Origin: Shimia abyssi
Lineage (GTDB): Bacteria; Pseudomonadota; Alphaproteobacteria; Rhodobacterales; Rhodobacteraceae
NCBI RefSeq assembly: GCF_003014475.1
Contig: NZ_PYGJ01000003.1
Coordinates: 186,001 to 250,000, forward strand
Length of the DNA: 64,000 nt
Reading direction: 5' to 3'
Part shown: in pieces, positions 53,190-63,006 of the stretch
Layout of the letters: every line of letters begins with the position of its first letter
Position numbering within the stretch: position 1 is the stretch's first letter
Program-made: the position numbers and the translations under genes
Notes under the pieces: model-generated
Databases searched by the model: none
Seen by the model: only the letters and a program-made list of their open reading frames with translations
What the model was told of the DNA's origin: nothing

Positions 53190-53651
53190 TCAGAGCGCCT
53201 TGACCGCCTCAAGGACTTCGGCGGCGTGACCGTCGACCTTGACCTTGGGCCATGCCCGCGCGATCTGGCCGGAGGCGTCAATCAGGAAAGTGGCGCGCAC
53301 GATCCCCATGAAAGTCTTGCCATACATCTTCTTTTCGGCCCAGACGCCAAACCGCTCGCAGACATCGCCGAGTTCATCCGACAAGAGCGGGACGGTCAAC
53401 TCTTGCTTGGTGATGAATTTGTCGTGGCTGGAGAGGCTGTCCTTGGAAATGCCAAAGACGTGTGCACCGATGGCTTCGAACTCGGGCAGAAGCTGCGAAA
53501 ACTGTTGGCTTTCCTTTGTGCAGCCTGACGTGTTGTCGCGCGGGTAAAAGAACAGCACAACGGGCGCGCCTTGAAGGGCAGAGAGGGTGATGTCGGCACC
53601 AGAGGATGACGGCAAAGTGAATTCGGGGGCAGGGCTGTTTGCCTCAAGCAT
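53190..53651 (-). CDS. bcp: Thioredoxin-dependent peroxiredoxin, Bcp/PrxQ type
   Basis: 153-aa peroxidase that reduces hydroperoxides. Peroxidatic Cys44 lies in PRDNTSGCTKES. The second Cys of the common Bcp motif (four or five residues on) is absent (Gln here), and another Cys lies at VCERFG near residue 90, so the resolving Cys may differ or it may be a one-Cys enzyme. Its start codon overlaps that of the divergent AsmA-like gene. Confidence 0.93.
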   Translation of the reverse strand: MLEANSPAPEFTLPSSSGADITLSALQGAPVVLFFYPRDNTSGCTKESQQFSQLLPEFEAIGAHVFGISKDSLSSHDKFITKQELTVPLLSDELGDVCERFGVWAEKKMYGKTFMGIVRATFLIDASGQIARAWPKVKVDGHAAEVLEAVKAL

Positions 53652-56600
53652 GGGAGACTCCTTGGGTCGGTTTGCGTTAGGGTATATAGTTGATACGGCT
53701 GGGCAACCGATAACAGATCAATCCGAGGCGAAACTCCTGAACGAACAGCCTGATAATGCGCCGCAAAAGGGGCGCAGGCCCAGACGGGCAAGGCGCATAG
53801 GACTGTTTGCGCTAATCAGCCTGTTGCTGCCGGTTGGATTAATTGCGCTTGCCGCGTTTATCGCCATTGGCCGCCCGCTGACCGCGCCCGAATGGGTGCG
53901 CGCGCAGATCGAGGAGGGGCTGACCAAGCGACTGCCGGGATTTGATGTGTATTTGGGCGAAGTTTCGCTGGTGATTCAAGACAATCTGGACCCAAGGTTG
54001 CGGGTGCGAAATCTGGAGCTGCGCGCGGCCGATAACGCGGGCGCTATGGAGCTGGCACAGGTTGAGGCGCGGCTGGATTTTGGCGCGATGATGGATGGTC
54101 AGATCGCGCCGAGTGATATTCGGGTATCTGGTGTCTTTCTGACGGCGATCCGCCAGCAAGACGGCACGTTTAATATCTCGGTTGGTAATGGCGGCGGCAA
54201 CGGGCCGTTTGGCGAGAACACCCAGTTGGCGACGTTTGGTGATCAGATAGAGAGCTATCTGGAATTGCCGGTTTTAGCTGCACTGGACAGTTTTGTGCTG
54301 GAGGACATGACTTTGCGCTATGAAGATCTGCGGGCGCGTCAGGCGTGGACCGTGGATAGTGCGCAGCTGCGGCTGGAGAGAAATTCTGAAGAAGTGGCGA
54401 TCTCGACGCAGATGTCGTTGTTGGGGGCCAGAGATTACGCCACCAGTATCGAAGCCTTTTTGACAACGCGATTGGATTCAAGTGCGATTCAGTTTGGAAT
54501 AAACTTTGAGGATATGCCGACGGAGGGCATTGCATCGCAGTCTGCCGCCTTGGCGTGGTTGGAGATAATGCGCGCGCCATTGTCGGGATCGATGCGGGGC
54601 GAGACGGATGAGGCAGGTACCCTTGGACCGGTGAACGTAGCGCTGAGGATTGCAGACGGCGTGTTGCAGCCCGAAGAAGGTGTTCAGCCGGTGCCGTTTG
54701 AGAGCGTGACCAGTTATCTGACCTATGACCCTGTCCTGCAATCCATCAGGTTCGACGAGTTGTCGCTGGACAGTAAGTGGATCAATACCACGGCCTCGGG
54801 GCGGGCGTTTTTGCGGGACATGCAGTTAGGGTTGCCCAAGGAACTGTTGGTGCAGCTAGAGCTGAGCCGGTTTCAGGCAAATCCAAAGGAGTTGGACGAT
54901 GTGCCTCTTTCGCTGGCGCGCTCTTTTGCCGATTTCCGGCTAAAGCTGGATCCGTTTGAGCTGACGCTTGGGCAGATGGTGATATACCACGGCGAGCACC
55001 GGATGGAACTGAGCGGAGGTTTAAAGACAGAAGCGGGCAAATGGGCCTATTCCCTAGATGGCGTGTCAGACGGGCTAGATGCGGAACAGGTGCTGTTGAT
55101 CTGGCCGGATCGGTTTAAAGCAAAGCTGCGCAAGTGGATCGACAAGAATATTCATCAGATATCGTTGAGCGACATCAATCTGGCCGTGCGCAGCAAACCC
55201 GATGATGTGCCGGATGTGTATGTGGATTTCCAGTTTACCGACGCAGTGGTGAAGGTGCTGAAGACGATGCCCGTTGTGCGCGGAGGAAGTGGCTATGCCA
55301 GTCTGGTGCGCAATCAATTCCGATTGGCCGTGGAAGCCGGTGTGGTTGAGGCCGACGAAGGGGGGCTGATTGATGTGGCGGGAACGGGGTTTATCGTGCT
55401 CGATACACGGCTGAAACAATCGCCCGGTCTGGTGAAGGCGCGCGCGCGCGGTCCGGTTACAGCCGCGATGTCGCTTTTGGATCGGGAGCCGCTACGTGTG
55501 TTTAGTAAAGCCAATCTGCCGGTTGATCTGGCGGAAGGGCAGGCTGACATGCAGGGTGAGGTGCGCTTTGTCATTAAAGAAAAGCTGCCTGCTAACGAGG
55601 TGCAGTTTGATGCGCGCGGTGTGCTGAGTGATGTCCGCACTTCTCATTTCATTCCGGGCAAGGAGATCAGAGGCAACCTGAATGTGCACGCGACTAACGA
55701 ACGGGTCGAGCTGTCAGGTGGCGGAACAGTGGGGGCGGTGCCGTTTGATGGACGGTGGCATACGCGGCTGGGCAAGGAGAACGGCGGTAAAAGCTGGATT
55801 GAGGGCACGGGCGAGCTGAGCGCGCAGACGGTGGAAGAGTTTAACATCGGCCTGCCGCCGGGCACAGTGTCTGGCGCCGGAGACGCGGCGTTTGAGATTG
55901 CCTTTGAGAAAGGGCAGACGCCGCAATTGACGCTGCGCTCTGATCTGGATGGCGTTGTTTTGTCGGCACCGCCATTGGGGTGGAAGCTGAGTGAGAACGG
56001 GACAGGGACGCTGGAGGCGGATGTGACGCTTAGCAGTCCGCCGCGCGTGGACCGTCTGATGATCGATGCCGGTGGGTTGAAGGCAGAAGGTGACATCGTG
56101 CTGCGCGAGGCTGGCGGGCTGGATGTGATGCAATTGGAGAACGTAGAGGTCGGGAGTTGGCTGCGCGCCAGTGGTGCGCTGAGGGGGCGTGGTACTGGTG
56201 CGGCCCCTGCGATTGTGCTGAACTCGGGAACGTTTGATATGCGGACCATGCCGCGATCGAGCGGTGGTACAGGCCGGGGATCAGCCGCCGGGCCGGTGAC
56301 GGCAAACCTGAACCGGGTTCAGGTGACGGATGGGATATTTATAAGCGATGTGCGCGCTTCGTTGGATCTTAATAATGGGGTGTCGGGTGACTTTACGGGG
56401 GCGTTCCTTGGCGTTGCGCCGTTGAGCGGGACATTGTCGCCGCATCAGTATGGCACAGCGCTTCAGGTATCATCTCCCAATGGGGGGCGCATGGCGGCGG
56501 CAATGGGCGTGCTGAGGGCGGCGACGCGTGGCGCGCTGGAACTTACGCTGATCCCGCGGGCCGCAGTGGGGCAGTACGACGGTGAGCTGAAGATGGCCAA

Positions 56601-57027
56601 CGTTAAGGTTCAGAACGTGCCACTAATTGCAGAGCTGTTGAACGCGATATCGGTGATCGGGTTGATTGAACAACTCGATGGGCCGGGGTTGTTGTTTACT
56701 GATGTCTATTCTCGGTTCCGGTTGACGCCAGAAAAGTTGATTATCGGTGAAGGCAGCGCGATTGGGCCGAGCCTAGGGGTTTCAGCGGATGGCACTTATA
56801 CATTTGCTGGTAAGCTGTTTGACTTTCAGGGCGCTGTGTCACCGATCTATGCTGTGAACATCATTGGGCGGGCAGTGTCCAAGCGAGGAGAGGGCCTCAT
56901 TGGGTTCAACTATACAATGAAGGGCACGTCGGATGATCCTTATATCTCGGTCAATCCGCTATCGGCCTTGACGCCGGGCTTTTTTAGAGAGATTTTCCGC
57001 CGCCGTCCTCCTGACCTCAACAACTGA
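53650..57027 (+). CDS. AsmA-like large envelope protein (DUF3971/YhdP type)
   Basis: About 1125-aa protein with one N-terminal membrane helix (near residues 52-76), after a basic stretch (GRRPRRARRIG), and a long periplasmic body of repeating beta structure. DUF3971-like sequence lies in the middle, and an AsmA-type C-terminal domain carries FLGVAPLSGTLSPHQYG and GRAVSKRGEGLIGFNYTMKGTSDDPYISVNPLSALTPGF. This family (YhdP, TamB and others) is thought to carry phospholipid between membranes. The start is uncertain: ATG 53650 overlaps the divergent bcp start and lacks a clear ribosome-binding site. Confidence 0.85.
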   Translation: MGDSLGRFALGYIVDTAGQPITDQSEAKLLNEQPDNAPQKGRRPRRARRIGLFALISLLLPVGLIALAAFIAIGRPLTAPEWVRAQIEEGLTKRLPGFDVYLGEVSLVIQDNLDPRLRVRNLELRAADNAGAMELAQVEARLDFGAMMDGQIAPSDIRVSGVFLTAIRQQDGTFNISVGNGGGNGPFGENTQLATFGDQIESYLELPVLAALDSFVLEDMTLRYEDLRARQAWTVDSAQLRLERNSEEVAISTQMSLLGARDYATSIEAFLTTRLDSSAIQFGINFEDMPTEGIASQSAALAWLEIMRAPLSGSMRGETDEAGTLGPVNVALRIADGVLQPEEGVQPVPFESVTSYLTYDPVLQSIRFDELSLDSKWINTTASGRAFLRDMQLGLPKELLVQLELSRFQANPKELDDVPLSLARSFADFRLKLDPFELTLGQMVIYHGEHRMELSGGLKTEAGKWAYSLDGVSDGLDAEQVLLIWPDRFKAKLRKWIDKNIHQISLSDINLAVRSKPDDVPDVYVDFQFTDAVVKVLKTMPVVRGGSGYASLVRNQFRLAVEAGVVEADEGGLIDVAGTGFIVLDTRLKQSPGLVKARARGPVTAAMSLLDREPLRVFSKANLPVDLAEGQADMQGEVRFVIKEKLPANEVQFDARGVLSDVRTSHFIPGKEIRGNLNVHATNERVELSGGGTVGAVPFDGRWHTRLGKENGGKSWIEGTGELSAQTVEEFNIGLPPGTVSGAGDAAFEIAFEKGQTPQLTLRSDLDGVVLSAPPLGWKLSENGTGTLEADVTLSSPPRVDRLMIDAGGLKAEGDIVLREAGGLDVMQLENVEVGSWLRASGALRGRGTGAAPAIVLNSGTFDMRTMPRSSGGTGRGSAAGPVTANLNRVQVTDGIFISDVRASLDLNNGVSGDFTGAFLGVAPLSGTLSPHQYGTALQVSSPNGGRMAAAMGVLRAATRGALELTLIPRAAVGQYDGELKMANVKVQNVPLIAELLNAISVIGLIEQLDGPGLLFTDVYSRFRLTPEKLIIGEGSAIGPSLGVSADGTYTFAGKLFDFQGAVSPIYAVNIIGRAVSKRGEGLIGFNYTMKGTSDDPYISVNPLSALTPGFFREIFRRRPPDLNN

Positions 57028-57036
57028 GCGAATTCC

Positions 57037-58083
57037 ATGCAATTGTCTGATTTTGATTTTGACCTGCCTGACGGGTTGATTGCCACGCGTCCCGCCGAGC
57101 CGCGCAGTTCGGCGCGCTTATTGGTGGCTGAACCGGATCGGATTACAGACGGGGTGGTTACTGATCTGGTCGACTGGTTGCGCCCCGGTGATCGGTTGGT
57201 GCTAAACGATACCAAGGTGATCCCGGCGCGTTTGTCAGGCTATCGTGTGCGCAGAGGGCCCGAAGGCGAGACGCAGGCGCGGATTGAGATCACATTGCTG
57301 GAGCCACGGACCGGGGGGCGCTGGGCGGCGCTGGTCAAACCGCTTAAGAAAATTCGCGAGGGTGAGGAGATTATCTTTGCGGCTGGGCTGAAGGGGGTGC
57401 TGGAGGCCAAGGAAGACGGACAAGGTGTGTTGAGCTTTGATCTGGAGGGAGAGGATTTTGACGCGGCACTGGATGCAGCTGGGTCGATGCCTCTGCCGCC
57501 GTATATTGCGGCCAAGCGAGCGGCGGATGAGCGGGACAAGACCGACTACCAGACCGTTTGGGCGCGCCATTCCGGTGCCGTGGCTGCCCCCACCGCGTCG
57601 TTGCATTTTGACGCGTCATTGTTGGCGGCGTTAGAGACCAAAGGTGTGACGTTCACCCATGTGACGCTGCATGTTGGTGCGGGCACGTTCTTGCCTGTGA
57701 AGGTTGAAAACGTTGCTGAACACAAGATGCATTCGGAATGGGGACGTGTGACCCCCGAGGCGGCAAAGAAAATCGCGGCGACCAAGGCCGCTGGAGGACG
57801 GGTGATCCCGGTAGGTACAACCGCGTTGCGCCTGATCGAGAGCGCTGGGCGGGGTGGGCAGATTATGCCGTGGGAAGGTCCGACGGATATCTTTATCTAT
57901 CCGGGGTTCACGTTCCATGTTGCGGACGCGCTGATGACAAATTTTCATTTGCCAAAATCGACATTGATGATGTTGGTGTCGGCGCTGATGGGCCAAGAGC
58001 GCATACGAGAGATTTACAACCATGCGGTGGCTGAGGAATATCGGTTCTTTTCCTATGGGGACGGGTCGCTGCTGTTGCCTTGA
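57037..58083 (+). CDS. queA: S-adenosylmethionine:tRNA ribosyltransferase-isomerase
   Basis: 348-aa enzyme that adds the epoxycyclopentanediol ring in queuosine tRNA modification. The usual start [23 protein letters not shown], the [31 protein letters not shown] and [16 protein letters not shown] motifs are all intact. Ten bases separate it from the preceding AsmA-like gene, so it may be in the same transcript. Confidence 0.97.
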   Translation: MQLSDFDFDLPDGLIATRPAEPRSSARLLVAEPDRITDGVVTDLVDWLRPGDRLVLNDTKVIPARLSGYRVRRGPEGETQARIEITLLEPRTGGRWAALVKPLKKIREGEEIIFAAGLKGVLEAKEDGQGVLSFDLEGEDFDAALDAAGSMPLPPYIAAKRAADERDKTDYQTVWARHSGAVAAPTASLHFDASLLAALETKGVTFTHVTLHVGAGTFLPVKVENVAEHKMHSEWGRVTPEAAKKIAATKAAGGRVIPVGTTALRLIESAGRGGQIMPWEGPTDIFIYPGFTFHVADALMTNFHLPKSTLMMLVSALMGQERIREIYNHAVAEEYRFFSYGDGSLLLP

Positions 58084-58090
58084 TCATCGG

Positions 58091-58918
58091 TCACTGCTGG
58101 ATGTGAATGTGATCATCATAGCGCGCGGCGCGGCATCCCTGAATGCGGATCTTGGGGTGGGAGACATTCAGGGTTCTGACCAGATGAGGCTCAATGAAAA
58201 TTTTCCCAATCCTGTCGTCTTTGGCCAAATGGGTCAGCAAGGCGCGTTTGCGCTGCTGTTCGAGGGAAAAGGTGCGCCAGAGGGGCTGAAGCAAAGTTAA
58301 GTTCCAGCGCAGGGTTGGCCAGACAGGCGGGCAGTGCGTAGGGCCGGGTTCAAAGGCAAAATAGCCGATGGGGGATCGCGTGGCGTTGGGTTGATACACC
58401 GTCGCATTGCGGTAGTAGAAGGCGAGGTCGGCCCTTCTCCCGTCATTATGCGAGAGGTGCGGCAAGAGCGGAAACCCGTTCATAAACGGGAAGTTCGCGT
58501 CGAGCACCAAGGTGACCGTGCCGGGATAGCGCCGGGACATGTGGTTCGCAGTGTCCGTTAGAACGGTCGCGAGCTCGGGGGTAACGTAGTGACGGTTGAG
58601 CACGCAGTAGACGCGGGATTGCATCTGGAGTGGGCCAGACTGCTGGCAAGTGAGCGCGACGCGCCCAAAATACGGCGTGGCGACCGGTAAGGTCAGGGTG
58701 ACGGCGGAATAGAGCAGCAAAAAGGCGAGCAATTTGTGTTTGAAGCACGTGGCGAGCAGCCAGACCAAGCCGCCGACCTGAGTGAGAATTGTCAGCAGGA
58801 TCACGAGGGCGGCGTGGAAGGAGAAGCGTAGCACTCGTTGGATTCTGTTGGGAGGGATGTGGACATGCGATCGGAATCGGTGCCGCGCGCCACTGGTACC
58901 GCTGTGAAGCGATATCAT
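58091..58918 (-). CDS. Putative LAS-type zinc peptidase with N-terminal membrane helices
   Basis: 275-aa protein from the chosen ATG. One or two membrane helices occupy residues about 31-80 and the rest should face the periplasm. Two motifs fit the LAS metallopeptidases (M15 D,D-peptidases and M74 MepA): SHNDGRRADL (residues 156-165, His157 and Asp164) and a C-terminal YDDHIHIQ (His270, His272). These would give the His-Asp-His zinc site. FIEPHL near residue 243 is a further candidate. The overall sequence is diverged and would probably be called hypothetical. The start is unsure; ATG 58969 and 59029 are alternatives. It is convergent with queA and divergent from the MFS gene. Confidence 0.6.
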   Translation of the reverse strand: MISLHSGTSGARHRFRSHVHIPPNRIQRVLRFSFHAALVILLTILTQVGGLVWLLATCFKHKLLAFLLLYSAVTLTLPVATPYFGRVALTCQQSGPLQMQSRVYCVLNRHYVTPELATVLTDTANHMSRRYPGTVTLVLDANFPFMNGFPLLPHLSHNDGRRADLAFYYRNATVYQPNATRSPIGYFAFEPGPTHCPPVWPTLRWNLTLLQPLWRTFSLEQQRKRALLTHLAKDDRIGKIFIEPHLVRTLNVSHPKIRIQGCRAARYDDHIHIQQ

Positions 58919-59027
58919 TGCCACATTATTTCGGACCCGGCGCAAAACCGACACGGCGGTGTCGCCCATAGAAGCGCGCTGGGCAGGGAAAACTTGCACC
59001 GTAAGTGAAACGTGCGAAGGTATTCTC

Positions 59028-60284
59028 ATGCTTCAGTTTCTTAAATCGGCTTGGCCGCTGCTCTTGGGTATGATGCTCCTTATGGTGGGCAATGGGATGC
59101 AGGGCACATTGCTGGGCATCCGGGGTGAGATCGAAGGGTTTTCGACCTACGAGATGTCCTTTGTCATGTCCGCCTATTTTGTCGGCTTTCTGGGGGGATC
59201 GCGCCTTGCGCCCGAGATGATACGCAGGGTGGGGCATGTGCGGGTGTTTGCGGCGCTGGCGTCGTTTATTTCGGCTGTTCTGATCCTCTATCCGACGTTG
59301 GCATCACCCTGGGCGTGGGTCGCCGGGCGGGTGTTGATCGGGTTCTGTTTTTCGGGCGTGTATGTCACGGCTGAGAGTTGGTTGAACAACGCGGCGACAA
59401 ACGAGACGCGCGGGCAGTCGTTGTCGCTTTATATGATTGTGCAAATGCTGGGGGTTGTTTCGGCGCAAGGGCTATTGCTGGTTGCTGATCCGTCTGGTTA
59501 CGTTCTGTTCGTGATCCCGTCGGTGTTGGTTTCGATCTCATTTGCGCCAATTTTGTTGTCGATCTCGCCCACGCCAGCGTTTGACACCACCAAGCCGATG
59601 AGCCTTTTGGAGCTTTATCACAATTCGCCACTTGGCTTTGTCGGGATGATCTTGCTGGGGGGCATTTTTTCGGCGCAGTTCGGGATGTCGGCGGTGTTTG
59701 CGACGCAGCTGGGGCTGAGTATCCGAGATCTGTCGATCTTTGTGGCGACGTTTTATATTGGGGCGACGTTGTTTCAGTACCCGTTGGGGTGGATGTCGGA
59801 CCGGATGGACCGACGTGTGTTGATTATGTTCGTCGCCCTTGCCGGGGGCGCGGCGGCGGTATTTGGCTGGCTGTTCACCGATAGCTATTCGATGCTGTTG
59901 CTAGCTGCGCTGATCGTTGGCGGCACGTCTAATCCGCTATATTCGCTATTGATCGCGCACACGAATGACTTTTTGGACACTGAAGACATGGCAGCCGCAT
60001 CGGGCGGCTTGGTGTTTGTTAACGGGCTGGGCGCGATTGCGGGGCCAGTGGCGACCGGTTGGATCATGGAAACATCGGGGCCATCCGGGTTTTTCCTGTT
60101 CCTTGCTGTGTTGCTGATCGCGACCGGTGTTTATGCGGGATATCGGACCACGCGGCGTGCGGCACCATCGGTTGAGGACACGGCGGCCTATTCGCCGGTC
60201 ATGCCAACTGCATCACCTGTGGCTGTTGAAGTTGCCCAAGAAATCGCCATTGAGACCATGCAGGAAGAAGAAGTGTCACAATAA
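59028..60284 (+). CDS. MFS transporter, YcaD-like
   Basis: 418-aa major facilitator transporter with about 12 membrane helices. ATG 59028 follows GAAGG and gives MLQFLKSAWPLLLGMMLLMVGNGMQGTLLGIRGEIEGFS, characteristic of the YcaD/MFS family. The signature loop WMSDRMDRR lies between helices 8 and 9. The last ~40 residues are a soluble tail rich in Glu and Ala. The substrate is unknown. Confidence 0.9.
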   Translation: MLQFLKSAWPLLLGMMLLMVGNGMQGTLLGIRGEIEGFSTYEMSFVMSAYFVGFLGGSRLAPEMIRRVGHVRVFAALASFISAVLILYPTLASPWAWVAGRVLIGFCFSGVYVTAESWLNNAATNETRGQSLSLYMIVQMLGVVSAQGLLLVADPSGYVLFVIPSVLVSISFAPILLSISPTPAFDTTKPMSLLELYHNSPLGFVGMILLGGIFSAQFGMSAVFATQLGLSIRDLSIFVATFYIGATLFQYPLGWMSDRMDRRVLIMFVALAGGAAAVFGWLFTDSYSMLLLAALIVGGTSNPLYSLLIAHTNDFLDTEDMAAASGGLVFVNGLGAIAGPVATGWIMETSGPSGFFLFLAVLLIATGVYAGYRTTRRAAPSVEDTAAYSPVMPTASPVAVEVAQEIAIETMQEEEVSQ

Positions 60285-60418
60285 GGGGTTAGTCAGCCAT
60301 TTTGCGCTGGCGATTATGTCTTTCTGTCGTAATTTGTTACTGTTCGAGAGTGATTTTTTGTGTGTAACATTTTCATGACGCCCCTTGGGGGGAGCCAACA
60401 ATTTTGAGGAGATGGGGC

Positions 60419-60997
60419 ATGGTGGGTCCCGACGAGGTTTTGGAATTCTGGTTGGACGAGGTGGGTCCGTCAGGCTGGTATGCGGTGTCCGAAGAGTTGG
60501 ATCAGAAAATCCGCGATAGGTTTGGAGACACCTGGCAGAAGGCGCAGGAAGGCGCATTTGCGCAATGGCTGACATATTCTAGTGGCACATTGGCCTATAT
60601 CATCCTGAATGATCAGTTTTCCCGCAATATGTTTCGAGGCACGCCCAAGGCATTTTGCTCGGACCGTCAGGCGCTGGCAGCGGCCAAGGTGGCAATCGAC
60701 AAGAAATGGGATCTGCGCATTGATGAACCGGCGCGCCAGTTCTTTTACATGCCGTTGATGCATTCTGAAAACTTGTGTGATCAGGAGCGGTGTATCCGCA
60801 TGTTCCTGTCGCGTATGCCCGAGCAAGGGGAAAGCAACTTGTTGCATGCCCGTGCGCATCGCGAAGTTATTCGTAAATTTGGGCGTTTTCCTTATCGGAA
60901 TGCGGCGTTGTCCCGCCCGTCCTCGCCGCCCGAGCAGGACTATGTGGCCGGTGGCGGGTATGGCGAGACCGTGCGCGCGTTGCAGGCCTCTGCCTGA
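60419..60997 (+). CDS. DUF924 family protein
   Basis: 192-aa soluble protein. It begins MVGPDEVLEFWLDEVGPSGWY and contains LAYIILNDQFSRNMFRGTPKAFCSD, QFFYMPLMHSENL and HREVIRKFGRFPYRNAALSR, the hallmarks of DUF924 (a TPR-like helical fold). The molecular role is not established. GAGGAG is about ten bases before the ATG. Confidence 0.9.
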   Translation: MVGPDEVLEFWLDEVGPSGWYAVSEELDQKIRDRFGDTWQKAQEGAFAQWLTYSSGTLAYIILNDQFSRNMFRGTPKAFCSDRQALAAAKVAIDKKWDLRIDEPARQFFYMPLMHSENLCDQERCIRMFLSRMPEQGESNLLHARAHREVIRKFGRFPYRNAALSRPSSPPEQDYVAGGGYGETVRALQASA

Positions 60998-61001
60998 ACC
61001 A

Positions 61002-61460
61002 TCATTTTTCGGCAGGCGTTTCGGGGATGACCGCGGCGCCTGTTGATGTACAGCCACGCAAGTCATAGGCCGTCTGAGCCAGACGTGCAGTTGACCGGTC
61101 GATGGCCGTGGTCATCAAACGATCAGGCGTCTGGGCAAGGTCGCTCATCGCCACCTGTATCCCATCCAGTTTAGTTCCAAGTGCCGCGAGGCGGATATCA
61201 ATGGCCTGCGCCGTGCTTTCCGGAAATCGATCCGGATTTTGTGCAAAGGCCGCTGCGTCGGCCTTGAGCTGGGCCAGATCAGTGCGCAAACCGCGAACTT
61301 CATCGGTAAGCGGCTGCATCACATTCAGGTTTTCAGCGAAATCGGCCACGATCCCTTTGGCCGTGCCAGAGAGTTGCCAAAGCAAGAATAGGCAAAGCGC
61401 AATCAAGATCAGGGTGGCGTTGATCAGGGCAAGGCAGAGGTCTTTGAGAGTTTTTTTCAT
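61002..61460 (-). CDS. Single-helix membrane protein of unknown function
   Basis: 152-aa protein I do not recognise. ATG 61460 has GGAG upstream and gives MKKTLKDLCLALINATLILI with one membrane helix (about residues 8-30). A helical, coiled-coil-prone periplasmic part follows (VMQPLTDEVRGLRTDLAQLKADAAAF), then a single Cys near residue 135. It is convergent with the DUF924 gene, with 4 bp between the stops. Confidence 0.75.
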   Translation of the reverse strand: MKKTLKDLCLALINATLILIALCLFLLWQLSGTAKGIVADFAENLNVMQPLTDEVRGLRTDLAQLKADAAAFAQNPDRFPESTAQAIDIRLAALGTKLDGIQVAMSDLAQTPDRLMTTAIDRSTARLAQTAYDLRGCTSTGAAVIPETPAEK

Positions 61461-61602
61461 GAAAGAGGCTCCGAAGGTAAAATGGCTTTGGCCAAAGAGC
61501 ACCTGCAAGTCACTGGAATGTCAACGATACAGATGCACGCGCGTTGCGGGATGGATGGAGTTGTTCTAGGTTCAAGCGAACGACGGGAAGAGGAGAGCGG
61601 GC

Positions 61603-62997
61603 ATGGCGGCGCAAAGCTTTGACATGATTGTAATTGGTGCGGGGCCCGGTGGATATGTTGCAGCCATTCGCGGCGCGCAGCTTGGCCTGAAGGTGGCGAT
61701 TGTCGAGCGTGAGCATATGGGAGGGATATGCCTGAATTGGGGGTGCATCCCGACCAAAGCGATGCTGCGTAGTTCTGAAGTGTTTCATCTGATGCATCGG
61801 GCTGGCGAGTTTGGTCTGAAGGCCGAAGGGATCAGTTATGATCTTGACGCAGTTGTGAAACGCTCGCGCGGGGTGGCACAGCAGTTGAATTCAGGGATCG
61901 GCCACCTGATGAAAAAGAACAAGGTGGCAGTGTTCATGGGCGAAGCGACGATGCCCGCCAAGGGCAGAGTGAGCGTCACCGCCGAGAAGGGCACGCAAGA
62001 GTTGACGGCGAAGCATATCGTGTTGGCCGCCGGCGCGCGGGCACGCGAACTACCTGGGCTGGAGGCGGACGGAGATCTGGTCTGGACCTATAAACACGCG
62101 CTGACACCGTCGCGGATGCCAAAGAAACTGTTGGTGATTGGGTCGGGGGCGATAGGGATCGAATTTGCGAGTTTCTACAACACGCTGGGTGCCGAGACCA
62201 CGGTTGTCGAAGTGATGGATCGCATTCTGCCAGTTGAAGATGCCGAGATAAGTGCCTTTGCCAAAAAGCAATTTGTCAAACAGGGTATGACGATCATGGA
62301 GAAAGCCATGGTCAAGCAGTTGGACCGTGGCAAGGGCAAAGTCACTGCCCATATTGAGCTCAAAGGCAAGGTCGAGACGCAGGAGTTTGACACGGTGATC
62401 TCCGCTGTCGGCATTGTTGGCAATGTCGAGGGGCTGGGGCTTGAGGCGTTGGGCGCGACGGTGGATCGCACTCATGTCGTGACAGATGAATACTGCCGAA
62501 CCGGCGTTGACGGGTTGTTTGCCATTGGTGATGTCGCGGGGGCGCCGTGGCTGGCGCATAAAGCGAGCCATGAGGGTGTTATGGTAGCCGAGCTGATCGC
62601 AGGGGGCAAACCGCACCCGGTGAAGCCCGAGAGCATTGCGGGGTGCACCTATTGCAATCCGCAGGTGGCCAGTGTCGGATATTCCGAAGCCAGGGCCAAA
62701 GAACTAGGATATGACATCAAAGTGGGGCGGTTCCCGTTTATCGGCAATGGCAAAGCAATTGCCTTGGGCGAGGCCGAGGGCATGGTTAAGACTGTCTTTG
62801 ACGCCAAAACCGGAGAGCTGCTCGGTGCGCATATGGTGGGCGCTGAGGTGACAGAGATGATCCAGGGCTATGTCATTGGACGCACGCTGGAAACGACCGA
62901 GGCCGAGCTGATGGACACCGTGTTCCCACATCCGACACTCAGCGAAATGATGCATGAAAGTGTGTTGGATGCTTATGGCCGTGTGATCCACATGTAG
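61603..62997 (+). CDS. lpdA: Dihydrolipoamide dehydrogenase (E3)
   Basis: 464-aa flavoprotein that reoxidises the lipoyl groups of the 2-oxo-acid dehydrogenase complexes with NAD. The FAD motif is IGAGPGGYVA (residues 11-20), the redox pair Cys43 and Cys48 lies in GGICLNWGCIPTK, and the NAD motif is VIGSGAIGIEF. The catalytic His-Glu is in HPTLSEMMHE near the C-terminus. It probably serves the PDH complex encoded at 34755-38464, although it is 23 kb away. GAGGAG lies upstream of the ATG. Confidence 0.95.
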   Translation: MAAQSFDMIVIGAGPGGYVAAIRGAQLGLKVAIVEREHMGGICLNWGCIPTKAMLRSSEVFHLMHRAGEFGLKAEGISYDLDAVVKRSRGVAQQLNSGIGHLMKKNKVAVFMGEATMPAKGRVSVTAEKGTQELTAKHIVLAAGARARELPGLEADGDLVWTYKHALTPSRMPKKLLVIGSGAIGIEFASFYNTLGAETTVVEVMDRILPVEDAEISAFAKKQFVKQGMTIMEKAMVKQLDRGKGKVTAHIELKGKVETQEFDTVISAVGIVGNVEGLGLEALGATVDRTHVVTDEYCRTGVDGLFAIGDVAGAPWLAHKASHEGVMVAELIAGGKPHPVKPESIAGCTYCNPQVASVGYSEARAKELGYDIKVGRFPFIGNGKAIALGEAEGMVKTVFDAKTGELLGAHMVGAEVTEMIQGYVIGRTLETTEAELMDTVFPHPTLSEMMHESVLDAYGRVIHM

Positions 62998-63006
62998 TGT
63001 GAGGAA

